From the IMG/VR virus record IMGVR_UViG_3300031857_013798, positions 1-64,000 of that record: DNA of 64,000 bases. One strand, written 5' to 3'. This DNA is from a virus. A model generated the notes under the pieces. That model made no database searches. It was not told where the DNA came from and saw only the letters and a program-made list of their open reading frames with translations. Both the position numbers and the translations under genes were made by a program. Positions 48,301 to 56,791 of the stretch are shown here, in pieces (position 1 is the stretch's first letter; every line of letters begins with the position of its first letter).

Positions 48301-48414
48301 ATACCCGTTGCGTCTAGCGATCCAGCAAGCCCTGTTACAGGCCAACTTTATTACAGTACCAGCTTTGGCGCTTTGAGATTATGGACCGGGTCTGCTTGGG
48401 ACCAAATAGCTTAA
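45373..48414 (+). CDS. long tail fibre, TGN/GGN repeat shaft
   Basis: 1013 residues. Head: FIDTGNTANDGTGSPLRTAF and NDNFTELYN. Then dozens of short units of TGNVTGGNLTTGGLVSATGN type (beta-helix or fibre shaft), interrupted by NTQVLFNDNGLANAS blocks and one longer domain (TEYTNVTTLAVEDPIIGIG). End: GQLYYSTSFGALRLWTGSAW, a common phage fibre C-terminus. The same repeat type occurs in 53057-54553. Antisense frames here are artefacts of the repeats. Confidence 0.88.
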   Translation: MAQQFIDTGNTANDGTGSPLRTAFTIVNDNFTELYNIGGISGIANGTSNIQIVENSTVSVSAANVANVLVVSGTGATVKGTLLANSAISATGNISAGGFYIGNGSQLTGVVSQANAALLTGNVLSANVTSASFTTVGTLANLTATGNVVGGNLTTAGVVSSSGNIISQNINTGIVNASGNLIGDSAILSGSVLATGTISAAGNVTGAYVIGNGSQLTGISVSSNAALLTGTTLSANVINSSLTTLGDLNSLVVSNALGGSGNITSNNLSTSATVSATGNIIGANFVTVGLISVGGTITASGDITGANIVANANVTGNNISSTNNITSTIISASGNVTGGNLRTAGQVSATGDVTGNNIIGLGSANIVNSVVVGSTLSAVSNITGGNLLTGGTVTASGNITAPNFIGNVVGNISGNLSVAGSNTQVLFNDNGLANASAGMTFDKTSNVFTISGNIIGGNISTAGNVNGANVVTSAGLIVGGDAVIAGNLTVSGDTEYTNVTTLAVEDPIIGIGRAANNQPLVTNDGKDRGEQLWYFTTAERSAFIGYDNSADKLIAAVQVTIASEVVTVNNYGNLVVGNIDAQGTVSATGDVQAAGAISGTGNVTGGNIRTAGLITATGNIIGGNISATNHTGTTVSVTANVIGGNLTTGGLITSTGNVTGGNINTGGVVSSTGNVIGGNIVTGGSMYSSGVFSSTGNVIGGNVTTVGLVTATGNITSAANISGGNYTATGQISAAANVIAPLFVGNIIATTVTGNLTAPGGNTFVLFNDNNTANATSGLQFNKITNNLLVTGNINGANIVTGGSVSASGNLSALGNVIANNVSATQVSGLLTTSIQTNITQLGTLANLSVTGNVTGGGFVTTGATGNITGANVISGTTISASANVVAALFIGSGAGLSFIPGANVTGSVANAIFAASASSATTATSATSATTAGTVTTAAQPNITSVGTLTSLSVTGETSAGNVTGGNVQATSRMIIPVASSDPASPVTGQLYYSTSFGALRLWTGSAWDQIA

Positions 48415-48424
48415 GAAATAACAT

Positions 48425-51400
48425 ATGGCACAACCAACTTGGATCACTCCAGCAGGCGACCTAGGGGTCATACCCGAAGGTGTATTTTACCAGCAGTCCA
48501 TGCGGGCAACCACACCACCAGTGGGCGACCCAATAACTTGTACTACTACCACAGCTACTACCAATCTCATAACTTGCGACAGCACCACTGGTATGATAGT
48601 TGGTCAGGTTATTGTTTTTAATGGTACTAGTTTTGGTGGGTTGACGCAACTGGCACAATACTATGTTTTTACAATCAACAGCGCAACACAATTTTCTGTT
48701 GCAACCACTGCCACTGCCACCACTGCTGTAGCATTGACCACTGCTACTGGCTTGCTGGTAGCCAGACTGTACAAACCATTGTACTACAGAATGATTGCTG
48801 GCACACTGCCAGCAGGTGTTCAATGCAGTGCCACTGGATTGATTGCTGGAGTTCCGCAGGCTGTTGCCAGCTTACAAGGTGTTCCTACAGAAGTCAACGA
48901 GGATGTTACCAGTAAATTTACGCTAAGAGCATATACAGAAAAAATGGTAAACGGCATCGAAGTTCCTGACCGTATTGCAGATCGAACGTTTGAAATTACT
49001 GTGAGTGGCAATGATATTCCAGAGTTTGTGACTCCTGCTGGTGCGTTTGCAGACAATAATACTGCGAGCTTTATTGGCAGCATTTCAGGAACCACACTAA
49101 ACGTTACTTCATTGGTGTCTGGAACTGTGCAACTGGGCATGAGTCTCAAAGGGCCTGGCATCGAAGTAGGTACCACTATCATTGGGCTAATCAACGGTGT
49201 GGGCGGAACTGGTACCTACGCAGTTAGTATCAGCCAGTCAATGACCAGCACTCCAATCAACGGTGTGGTTGGTGAATACTATGATGGCGATAGAGTTGAA
49301 TTGCAAATTGAATACACCACTACTGATAACAATGAGGCTGTGATAATTAGAAAAATTGCTGGTGAGTTGCCGCCAGGATTGCGACTGAGCACCAGTGGAT
49401 TGATTTCAGGATATATTGCACCTGCACCCAACGAAGACGAAACTCCAGGATACGACCTCACACCTATAGCCACAGTACCTTTTGACTTTATCAGTGCAGC
49501 AGTGAGTCGTAACTATCAATTTACATTGGAAATCACTGATGGTAAAACCAGCAACATAAGAACATTCACTATATTTGTTTACAATCGTGAAGACCTTGTG
49601 GCTGATGACACATACATTACTGCTGACTCGGTGTTTGTTACTGCTGATGAAACTCCCGAACGTGCTCCGTTCTTGTTGAATTATGATCCTAGCGATCTTG
49701 GCATTGCTCGAGGAGACAATTACTATGCATACAGATTCATTGGACAAGACTACGACAAAGACGAACTTGACTACGTCATTTCGGTCAATCAAGGGTTTGG
49801 ACTACCACCAGGATTGACATTGGATCCAAACTCAGGATGGTATTATGGCTTTATTCCTGATCAAGGTGTTACAGAAGTAACCTACAGTTTTAATATTCAG
49901 GTACGGGCAAAAAGTGTAATTTGCACAGCAACCACAGCTGGCACAAACATAATAACTTGCAACAGTACTGCAAGAGCAGATTTTTATATTGGTGCCGAAG
50001 TGGTTTTTGAAGGAACCAGTTTTGGCGGAATCACTGCTGGCACCACATATTATGTTGTGGCCATTCCAACCACTACCACTTTCCAAATTGCTACCAGCAT
50101 TGTTGGATCGCCCATTACGCTGTCAACTGCCACTGGCGAACTTAAAGGCGTGCCAGTTGACATTCCACAAAGTCAGTTATATCCATTTACACTCACTATC
50201 TCAGGAGCAGTTGATGCCGAAGTTACCTGGCTCACTCCAAGCGATCTTGGATCAATAGAAAATGGATCAACCAGCTTGCTCAAAGTTGAAGCTGTGAATC
50301 GTGGTGGCGTAGAACTACTGTACAGACTCAAGAGTGGCGCATTCAATGAGTTGCCACAAGGTCTAGTATTGCTGCCGTCAGGAGAAATAGCAGGCCGTGT
50401 TACATTTAATACGTTTGCTATTGACTTAGGAGAAACCACATTTGATCGCAGCCAAAGCACCATATCAGGCACTCAAGAAACCACTTGGGACAGCTCGTTT
50501 ACATTCACAGTAAATGCCTATGCTGAAGACACTGAACAAATTATATACAAAGTCAGTGAAGTTATTGTCAACAGCGGCGGCATTGGTTACAGTTCGCCAA
50601 CTATAGAATTTAGTACTCCAATTGGTGCCACTGCGGTTCAAGCAGAAGGTACACTGACTGCAAGCGCAGGAGCAATTACTGCTGTGACAATTACTGAACA
50701 AGGTGCTGGATATACTAGCCCAGCAACATTCACAATAACAGGTGCAGGATCAGGAGCAAACCTCTCAGTAGTCATGGCACCCACTGGCACAAGAGACGTG
50801 ATTTCTGTGTTTAAAACATTCACAGTTCGAGTGATAAGAGAGTACAACAAACCCTACCAAAATCTCTTTGTGTTGGCTATGCCTCCACAGAATGATCGTG
50901 CGTTACTCAGACAACTGCTGACCAATACAGATATTTTTGTTCCTGACTATATATTTCGCCCAGACGATCCTAACTTTGGACTTAGCACTCGTGTGAAATA
51001 CGAACATGCATTTGGACTTGCTCCTGACAGTTTTTCAACTTATGTGGAAAGTCTGTATTTAAATCACTATTGGAAAAATCTAGTGCTTGGTGAAATTTCT
51101 ACTGCACAAGCAGTTGATCCAGTCACTGGTGAAGTTGTATACGAAGTGGTTTACAGCAAAATTATTGACAATCTAGTGAATGCCAGTGGACAAAGTGTTA
51201 ACAAGATAGTAACACTGCCGTATGCTATTATAGATCCCTTAGATGGCAGCACACAATTGACATCAGTGTATCCCAACAGTTTGATCAACATGAGAGATCA
51301 AGTGATTGATGTTGTGGGGCAAATTTCTACCAAACTACCACTGTGGATGACTTCCAAACAATCCAATGGTCGTGTGTTGGGATTTACACCTGCCTGGGTG

Positions 51401-53044
51401 ATCTGTTATGCCAAACCAAATCGCAGCAAACAAATTGCATATTACCTTGAAGAATACTTTGGCAATCAACTGAACAAAATTGATTTCAAAGTTGATCGAT
51501 ATGAGCTTGATGCAACACTAAGCCGTAACTGGGACACTACCACACAAGACTGGACTCCGCAACCAAATCTTACCACGTTTGATCGTGTGAACACCACTGG
51601 ATTTACTGATCTTGGTCTAGTGAACGGCGCAACTGAACTGGCATTTGCAGATGTTAACGGTCGCACCTTGGCCGAAATCAACGCCCTAGGTGGTATAGAT
51701 GGTACTACCGAAGTCATAATTGGCAGCTTCCCTGCGCCTGATGCTGAGGTGTATTTGGAAGATGGCAGCATAATAATATTTGTCAAACAAGAAGGCTACA
51801 GTGGATCACCTGGCAGCAACTACAGTGATCTCAACCAGGCTTGGTCCAACAACATTGACAGTTTTGACGAAGAAGGGTTTGACAGCGCCGCAAGCTCAGC
51901 TGTGGCCATTCCAGGAACTTATGACTATGGTCCATTGGTAAATGAAGGATATGCACAAACCTGCACAGCCACAACTGCCTCCACAAACGTAATTACTTGC
52001 GACAGTACACTAGGCATGACAGTTGGAGACAAAGTGTGGTTCACTGGCACCACGTTTGGTGGCATTGACAATGAAAATAGCAATGCACAAACAGAGGTAT
52101 ACTATGTAAGAACTGTGAGCAACGTTACCGCTAGTGCTACTTTAACAGGGTCAAATCGAATCACTGTGTCTAGCAGTACTCCGTTTGCAATAGGTGATGA
52201 AGTTTGGTTCAGCGGCACAGTTTTTGGAAATATTTCTCGATACGCCGCCACTGGACTGCCCAAACCCTATTATGTGGTTGACGTTCCTACAGCAACCACA
52301 ATTGTAGTCAGTGAAACTCTAGGCGGATCAGCATTGGGATTGAGTTCAGCTTCGGGATCTATGACTGTTTATTATGGAGCGTTTACAGTTACAGCCACAG
52401 CAGGATCCAGTACTGCTGTGACGTTGAGCACAGCGGCAGGCACCATGACTGCAAATTATGGCAATGACCGTATGAGCATGTACACTGTGAATCTTGAAAA
52501 TACCGGCGGAGATATAATTTGTACAGCAACCACCAGCATTGGAAATTGGATTACCACTGGTAGCATTGGGTTGCTTGGTATAAATTATCAAATTTATTTT
52601 ACCGGAACGTTGATTGGCGGCATCAGCAGTGATCAACTGTATTACATTGTGTCAATAGACGCAAGCAACAATCGATTTGCAATTAGCAATGTTCAAGGTG
52701 GGCCCACAGTAAATTTGGTTACTGCTACCGGAGTCATGAATGCCGAAGCCATAAACTACATTGTAAACCTAACAGAATACACGCAAACTGTGACCAATGA
52801 TTATGTGACCACCACGCAAGGGCAAAAATACACTGGTGGCACATACCTCTATAGACCTGGCAATGCACCGCAGGATCTAATCTATGTAAAATGGCTGCCT
52901 TTGATCACTGCTACCACTGTGGTTAGCACAGAAACAATATTTGATCAAGGTAGTTTGCAATTTATCGAACCAGTGGATATGTACGATCCGTCAGACCGCT
53001 CAGATAAATATCTCGTATTTCCCAAAGCCAATATTTTGGCTTAA
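48425..53044 (+). CDS. giant tail/baseplate protein with Ig-like and inserted modules
   Basis: 1539 residues. Starts WITPAGDLGVIPEGVFY. Putative-Ig (He_PIG) units are visible as LPAGVQCSATGLIAG, LPPGLRLSTSGLISG, LPPGLTLDPNSGWYYG and LPQGLVLLPSGEIAG. A separate module of about 75 residues (ITCDSTTGM..GxxVxFxGTSFGG..YYVxxI..) occurs at least five times. The C-terminal region is partly helical. I recall related proteins in T4-like marine phage tails. Host-surface interaction is likely. Confidence 0.82.
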   Translation: MAQPTWITPAGDLGVIPEGVFYQQSMRATTPPVGDPITCTTTTATTNLITCDSTTGMIVGQVIVFNGTSFGGLTQLAQYYVFTINSATQFSVATTATATTAVALTTATGLLVARLYKPLYYRMIAGTLPAGVQCSATGLIAGVPQAVASLQGVPTEVNEDVTSKFTLRAYTEKMVNGIEVPDRIADRTFEITVSGNDIPEFVTPAGAFADNNTASFIGSISGTTLNVTSLVSGTVQLGMSLKGPGIEVGTTIIGLINGVGGTGTYAVSISQSMTSTPINGVVGEYYDGDRVELQIEYTTTDNNEAVIIRKIAGELPPGLRLSTSGLISGYIAPAPNEDETPGYDLTPIATVPFDFISAAVSRNYQFTLEITDGKTSNIRTFTIFVYNREDLVADDTYITADSVFVTADETPERAPFLLNYDPSDLGIARGDNYYAYRFIGQDYDKDELDYVISVNQGFGLPPGLTLDPNSGWYYGFIPDQGVTEVTYSFNIQVRAKSVICTATTAGTNIITCNSTARADFYIGAEVVFEGTSFGGITAGTTYYVVAIPTTTTFQIATSIVGSPITLSTATGELKGVPVDIPQSQLYPFTLTISGAVDAEVTWLTPSDLGSIENGSTSLLKVEAVNRGGVELLYRLKSGAFNELPQGLVLLPSGEIAGRVTFNTFAIDLGETTFDRSQSTISGTQETTWDSSFTFTVNAYAEDTEQIIYKVSEVIVNSGGIGYSSPTIEFSTPIGATAVQAEGTLTASAGAITAVTITEQGAGYTSPATFTITGAGSGANLSVVMAPTGTRDVISVFKTFTVRVIREYNKPYQNLFVLAMPPQNDRALLRQLLTNTDIFVPDYIFRPDDPNFGLSTRVKYEHAFGLAPDSFSTYVESLYLNHYWKNLVLGEISTAQAVDPVTGEVVYEVVYSKIIDNLVNASGQSVNKIVTLPYAIIDPLDGSTQLTSVYPNSLINMRDQVIDVVGQISTKLPLWMTSKQSNGRVLGFTPAWVICYAKPNRSKQIAYYLEEYFGNQLNKIDFKVDRYELDATLSRNWDTTTQDWTPQPNLTTFDRVNTTGFTDLGLVNGATELAFADVNGRTLAEINALGGIDGTTEVIIGSFPAPDAEVYLEDGSIIIFVKQEGYSGSPGSNYSDLNQAWSNNIDSFDEEGFDSAASSAVAIPGTYDYGPLVNEGYAQTCTATTASTNVITCDSTLGMTVGDKVWFTGTTFGGIDNENSNAQTEVYYVRTVSNVTASATLTGSNRITVSSSTPFAIGDEVWFSGTVFGNISRYAATGLPKPYYVVDVPTATTIVVSETLGGSALGLSSASGSMTVYYGAFTVTATAGSSTAVTLSTAAGTMTANYGNDRMSMYTVNLENTGGDIICTATTSIGNWITTGSIGLLGINYQIYFTGTLIGGISSDQLYYIVSIDASNNRFAISNVQGGPTVNLVTATGVMNAEAINYIVNLTEYTQTVTNDYVTTTQGQKYTGGTYLYRPGNAPQDLIYVKWLPLITATTVVSTETIFDQGSLQFIEPVDMYDPSDRSDKYLVFPKANILA

Positions 53045-53056
53045 CAAGGACAAAAA

Positions 53057-54553
53057 ATGGCAAGTAATATTAACCCAAACAACATTGACGGATCATATCC
53101 TGTAGCTGGACAAGACAACAACAGTCAAGGATTCCGCGATAACTTTACCAACACCAAGCAGAATTTCCAGTATGCTGAAGACGAACTTAACGATCTCCAA
53201 GCCAAAGCAATTCTTAAAGCAGCCTTAACTGGACAAACCCTGGACAACAATATGGGTGGCAATCTGTTGTATGCTGCCCTGATAAAAGACTTTGCAGCCA
53301 CTAAAGTAGCTATAACTGGTACTTCGGGTGCTCTCACTGTTAATTACGCAACAGGACATTATCAAACTATATCTACCACTGGCAGCATCAGTTTATCATT
53401 CCAAAATTTTCCAATATCGGGCGAGTATGGATACATGCGTATACAGTTTAATATCACCAACATTGCACACACTCTCACACTGCCGGCTGCGGTGAGTTTG
53501 GGGCTGAGTGGTATTCAAGGCATCAGCCCTGGCACATCTGGAGTGAGCAATACCATTACATTTGGTGCCACAGGTTATTATGAGTTTGCATTTAGCACAT
53601 CTGATGGCGGCAGTACCATCACACTGTTTGACTTGAACCGTGCGCTGACCAACTTTACCAGTGCTGACATCAACACTGATGACATTACTGCTACAGGTAA
53701 TATTACCGCAACTGGCGCAGGCAAAGTTGCTGCTTTTACCACAGTAACTTCTACTGGTAATATCACTGCTACTGGCAACACAGCAGGTGGCAACTTGATC
53801 ACAGGCGGCCGAGTAGTTTCTACTGGCAACGTAGTTGGTGGCAACTTGACCACTGGTGGATTGATCACTGCCACAGGCAATATCAGTGGCCTAAACATCA
53901 ACGGTTACATGTATCCCAGCGCCGGCACAACATCAGCGGCAGCATTGGATTTTACAGCTGGATCATTGCTGACCACTCCAATAGCCGGTGCATTTGAATA
54001 TGACGGCACAGTGTTTTACGCAACACCAGTAGCCAGCCAGCGCGGGCAGTTGCAAAGTCAATTTTTACGAGTGCAAGTGTCCAACAACACGTTGACTGAC
54101 ACCACATCAGCACAAGCAGTATTTTCATCTCCAAGTGCAGTGAGTCTTGCTGCGTCAACCACATACGAATTTGAAGCGGTGTATTATATCACTCGAGCAG
54201 CTGGTACTACCAGTCATACCACATCCGTGTTGTTCAATGCATCCAGTGCGTTGACCAGTATTACATACACTGCAGATGTTACCACATCCACAGGTGTTGC
54301 ATTGACTGCTGTCAGCAGAATCTACGGCACATCAACCACAGCATTGGTGGTAACTGGAGCATCAACGTCGGCCACTGAGAACCTTGTGATCACTCTCAAA
54401 GGCATTATGAAAACCAATGCTGCCACAGCAATCACACCACAGTTCCTATATTCGGCGGCACCCGGCGGCGCACCAACTGTGTTGCCAAACAGTTACATCA
54501 AATTGATTCCATTAGGCAATAGTTCGATGATATCTGTGGGCAACTGGGCTTGA
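53057..54553 (+). CDS. tail fibre-like structural protein
   Basis: 498 residues after AAGGACA. Head: NPNNIDGSYPVAGQDNNSQG and FRDNF..TKQNFQYAEDEL, as in T4-like marine phage fibres I recall. The middle (about 210-280) has TGNITATG/GGNLTTGG repeats shared with the 45373 gene. The C-terminal beta domain ends in YIKLIPLGNSSMISVGNW. Last of the plus-strand tail cluster. Confidence 0.85.
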   Translation: MASNINPNNIDGSYPVAGQDNNSQGFRDNFTNTKQNFQYAEDELNDLQAKAILKAALTGQTLDNNMGGNLLYAALIKDFAATKVAITGTSGALTVNYATGHYQTISTTGSISLSFQNFPISGEYGYMRIQFNITNIAHTLTLPAAVSLGLSGIQGISPGTSGVSNTITFGATGYYEFAFSTSDGGSTITLFDLNRALTNFTSADINTDDITATGNITATGAGKVAAFTTVTSTGNITATGNTAGGNLITGGRVVSTGNVVGGNLTTGGLITATGNISGLNINGYMYPSAGTTSAAALDFTAGSLLTTPIAGAFEYDGTVFYATPVASQRGQLQSQFLRVQVSNNTLTDTTSAQAVFSSPSAVSLAASTTYEFEAVYYITRAAGTTSHTTSVLFNASSALTSITYTADVTTSTGVALTAVSRIYGTSTTALVVTGASTSATENLVITLKGIMKTNAATAITPQFLYSAAPGGAPTVLPNSYIKLIPLGNSSMISVGNWA

Positions 54554-54578
54554 CCTTGATGGTAATGCATGTTATAAT
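54550..54578 (+). promoter_or_regulatory. promoter, leaderless type, with palindrome on the -10
   Basis: TTGACC (54550-54555), 17 bp, TATAAT (54573-54578), ATG at 54584 after 5 nt. TAATGCAT-GTTATA-ATGCATTA (54563-54584) is a perfect 8-bp inverted repeat centred on the -10 box and reaching the start codon. The -35 overlaps the upstream stop. Confidence 0.82.
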
Positions 54579-54583
54579 GCATT

Positions 54584-54820
54584 ATGGAACATCCACTAAT
54601 CGGTGACATATCACATTTGACTCAAGAACAACTGAGTCAAACCGTGAGCGATTTACAAAAAAAATTGGGCATGGCACAAAGAACTGGTAACGGGCATGTT
54701 GCCGATCAGATACGCATGGCCCTTGAAACATACTACAATGCATATCAGGCCCGCCTGGCAGAAAGCTATAAAAAAGCAGCCGGCGATAACGACTTTTCAG
54801 ACAAAATTAATATCGGATGA
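54584..54820 (+). CDS. conserved phage-type helical protein (78 aa), leaderless
   Basis: Begins MEHPLIGDISHLTQEQLSQ; helical, with ADQIRMALETYYNAYQARL. I recall close relatives in T4-like marine phages. The start codon is 5 nt after the -10 box. Coupled by ATGA to the next gene and thus heads a run toward the clamp loader. Confidence 0.82.
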   Translation: MEHPLIGDISHLTQEQLSQTVSDLQKKLGMAQRTGNGHVADQIRMALETYYNAYQARLAESYKKAAGDNDFSDKINIG

Positions 54821-55434
54821 ATGTACGACTACAATATGATCTAGAGTTCTTGGCAGGCATCTACTACGAAGACCAGTTGCAACTTAACAGTTATTCAGTT
54901 AGTGTGAGTTTGCTAACTCAAACTGAAGATGCTGCCAGCAGTAACATTGCATTAGAAAGACTCAAATGCTTTGTGTATCACGACTTGGCCAATACTGTGT
55001 TCTTTGGTCCGTCAGATCATGACAAAGCAGAAATGTTTCAAATGCTAGGTACCAATGTCACCACCCTGCCTGAAGCACCAGTTGACCAGATTGTTGGCAT
55101 GATGTTATACTGCAAACTCAATGCTATCATGGAAGGCCGAATGACTGTGACCAGTTTGGATATCTCTAGTGTGCTGGGTGATTCTGTTTGGTACTCGCAT
55201 GACGACGAAGACAATCTTGGTGTGTTTGCACACTGGCCAGTGGCAGAAGATGCTTGGTGGCACAATCCTTCTGTTCAACACCATACCTTGGAAACAGAAT
55301 CAACGCCCGACAATGTGGTCAAAGTCACACCAAATGTTTGGCACGAATATGGCCTCATGTGGCCAGAAGATCGCATTGAACCCACTGGTAATACTGTAAT
55401 CTATCCCAACTTTCGCAAGCATGAAGCAAAATAA
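54817..55434 (+). CDS. conserved phage-type hypothetical protein (205 aa)
   Basis: Coupled at both ends. MNVRLQYDLEFLAGIYYEDQ, the Trp/His-rich VWYSHDDEDNLGVFAHWP and an acidic end. Unrecognised. Position before the DnaE-like fragment and clamp loader suggests a replication-linked role. Confidence 0.72.
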   Translation: MNVRLQYDLEFLAGIYYEDQLQLNSYSVSVSLLTQTEDAASSNIALERLKCFVYHDLANTVFFGPSDHDKAEMFQMLGTNVTTLPEAPVDQIVGMMLYCKLNAIMEGRMTVTSLDISSVLGDSVWYSHDDEDNLGVFAHWPVAEDAWWHNPSVQHHTLETESTPDNVVKVTPNVWHEYGLMWPEDRIEPTGNTVIYPNFRKHEAK

Positions 55435-55939
55435 TCACGGTGAACTGATATTCAACGAAGCAGACCTAGTTGACCTAGTCATGCGTGGGTTTGACCCGTC
55501 GGGCTTTGACGGCATGATAGTGGACTCGTCAGTGGACCTGGAAACAGCCGCACTCATGTTGGACAATGTGCCCAAGTTAATTGCCTACAATGACTTGATG
55601 GACATCATGCCCACAGAGGAATATGACCGAGAGTGCCAAAGCCGGTGGTACATGAGTGATCAATATCAGCAAATGGACATAGCAGAACATGTGCTGAGTC
55701 TATGCACTACAGATGCTGAACTACAACGATGTGGTGAAGAACTGTTGTTGTTTCAAGAACGCGACTTGTTTAATCTCTTGCGTTATCTCAAATACCTTGT
55801 GGATGTAATGACACAAAACAATTTGATTTGGGGCGTGGGCCGGGGATCTAGTACAGCCAGTTTTGTGCTGTACAAATTGGGTGTGCATCAAATCAACAGT
55901 TTATACTATGAATTAGATCCTGCGGAGTTTTTGCGTTAA
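55421..55939 (+). CDS. DnaE (Pol III alpha)-like fragment protein
   Basis: 172 residues. The C-terminal third (LIWGVGRGSSTASFVLYKLG, then LDPAEFLR) matches the palm-start motif of C-family DNA polymerase alpha subunits (GPGRGSAAGSLVAY..FERFL). The rest is helical. The catalytic Asp region and thumb are absent, so it cannot be a polymerase. It could mimic or bind part of the host replicase. I recall homologs in T4-like phages. Overlaps the previous gene by 14 nt. Confidence 0.75.
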   Translation: MKQNNHGELIFNEADLVDLVMRGFDPSGFDGMIVDSSVDLETAALMLDNVPKLIAYNDLMDIMPTEEYDRECQSRWYMSDQYQQMDIAEHVLSLCTTDAELQRCGEELLLFQERDLFNLLRYLKYLVDVMTQNNLIWGVGRGSSTASFVLYKLGVHQINSLYYELDPAEFLR

Positions 55940-55960
55940 ATATTGTTTTAGGAGATAATC

Positions 55961-56164
55961 ATGACAAAAAGTTTATATAAAACAGCTCAAGGAAAATCAA
56001 TTGACATGGGCGCATTGCGTCTGCAAAACGAAAAAGTTCGTGCAGTGGGCAATATGAAAGTCAACGCAAGAGGCGATGTAGTTGACGATCGCGGCGGTGT
56101 GGTTAACAGCAAGACAGCACAAGTCAATCGACAGTACAACCGGACACACAAGAAATCACCATGA
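55961..56164 (+). CDS. conserved phage-type protein (67 aa)
   Basis: After TTTAGGAG. MTKSLYKTAQGKSIDMGALR then NEKVRAVGNMKVNARGDVVD, highly conserved in T4-like marine phages as I recall. Basic, possibly virion-associated. TAAATA at 55937-55942. Coupled to the co-chaperonin gene. Confidence 0.82.
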   Translation: MTKSLYKTAQGKSIDMGALRLQNEKVRAVGNMKVNARGDVVDDRGGVVNSKTAQVNRQYNRTHKKSP

Positions 56165-56559
56165 AACTAGCATATTCCGCACATCAATTAAACAAGAATC
56201 AAATCCATCCACTGAATGATTCAGTGATTGTGACTGACATGACCTTTGACGAACGTTTTACCACAGGTGGTATTGTGTTGCTGAACGACAACGGCAAAAG
56301 CACCGGTATCCGTCCACGCTGGGGACAAGTGTATGCTGTGGGTCCAGAACAACATGAAGTCACTGTGGGACAATGGGTGTGTGTGGCACATGGTCGTTGG
56401 ACCAGGGGCATTGAAGTAGAAGATGAAACTGGCAAGCAAACCCTACGCAGAGTAGATCCAAAAGACATCATGCTGGTGAGTGACGAACAGCCGCAAGATG
56501 AAACATTTTCGGGTGCCATTCACGTGGAAGCCAAACCTAGTCATATGCAACACAACTGA
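56161..56559 (+). CDS. GroES/gp31-like co-chaperonin
   Basis: 132 residues. HPLNDSVIVTDMTFDERFTT and GGIVLLND form the first strands and mobile loop. WGQVYAVGPEQHEVTVGQWV corresponds to the GroES core, and LRRVDPKDIMLV to its last strands. It should cap host GroEL, as T4 gp31 does for capsid folding. The C-terminal 20 residues are an extra tail. Confidence 0.9.
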   Translation: MKLAYSAHQLNKNQIHPLNDSVIVTDMTFDERFTTGGIVLLNDNGKSTGIRPRWGQVYAVGPEQHEVTVGQWVCVAHGRWTRGIEVEDETGKQTLRRVDPKDIMLVSDEQPQDETFSGAIHVEAKPSHMQHN

Positions 56560-56560
56560 C

Positions 56561-56791
56561 ATGATAATCAACTGGGACGTGGACAAGGTCATTGCTGACT
56601 GTCAAAAAATGTACTATGGTGCAAACGACAATTATGAAACTGGTTGGAACAATTGGCCTTGTAAACAAGACTTGTATCGTGTGAAATTTGCTGTGGAAGA
56701 AATGCTCAAAGACACTGCTACCTTTACTGGTGAACAAGAGTGGCTGGAACAATTGGAAAAAGAAAAAATGTGGAAGGCTCTGAAGAAATGA
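56561..56791 (+). CDS. hypothetical protein (76 aa)
   Basis: ATG at 56561 right after the previous stop. MIINWDVDKVIADCQKMYYG, a Trp-rich middle (TGWNNWPCKQDLYRVKF) and a helical end. Unrecognised; coupled by ATGA to the next. Confidence 0.7.
   Translation: MIINWDVDKVIADCQKMYYGANDNYETGWNNWPCKQDLYRVKFAVEEMLKDTATFTGEQEWLEQLEKEKMWKALKK

Noticed and set aside
48425-53044. Diversity-generating retroelement target in the giant tail protein
   Set aside because: No reverse transcriptase or template repeat was found in the window; the repeats are whole-domain modules.
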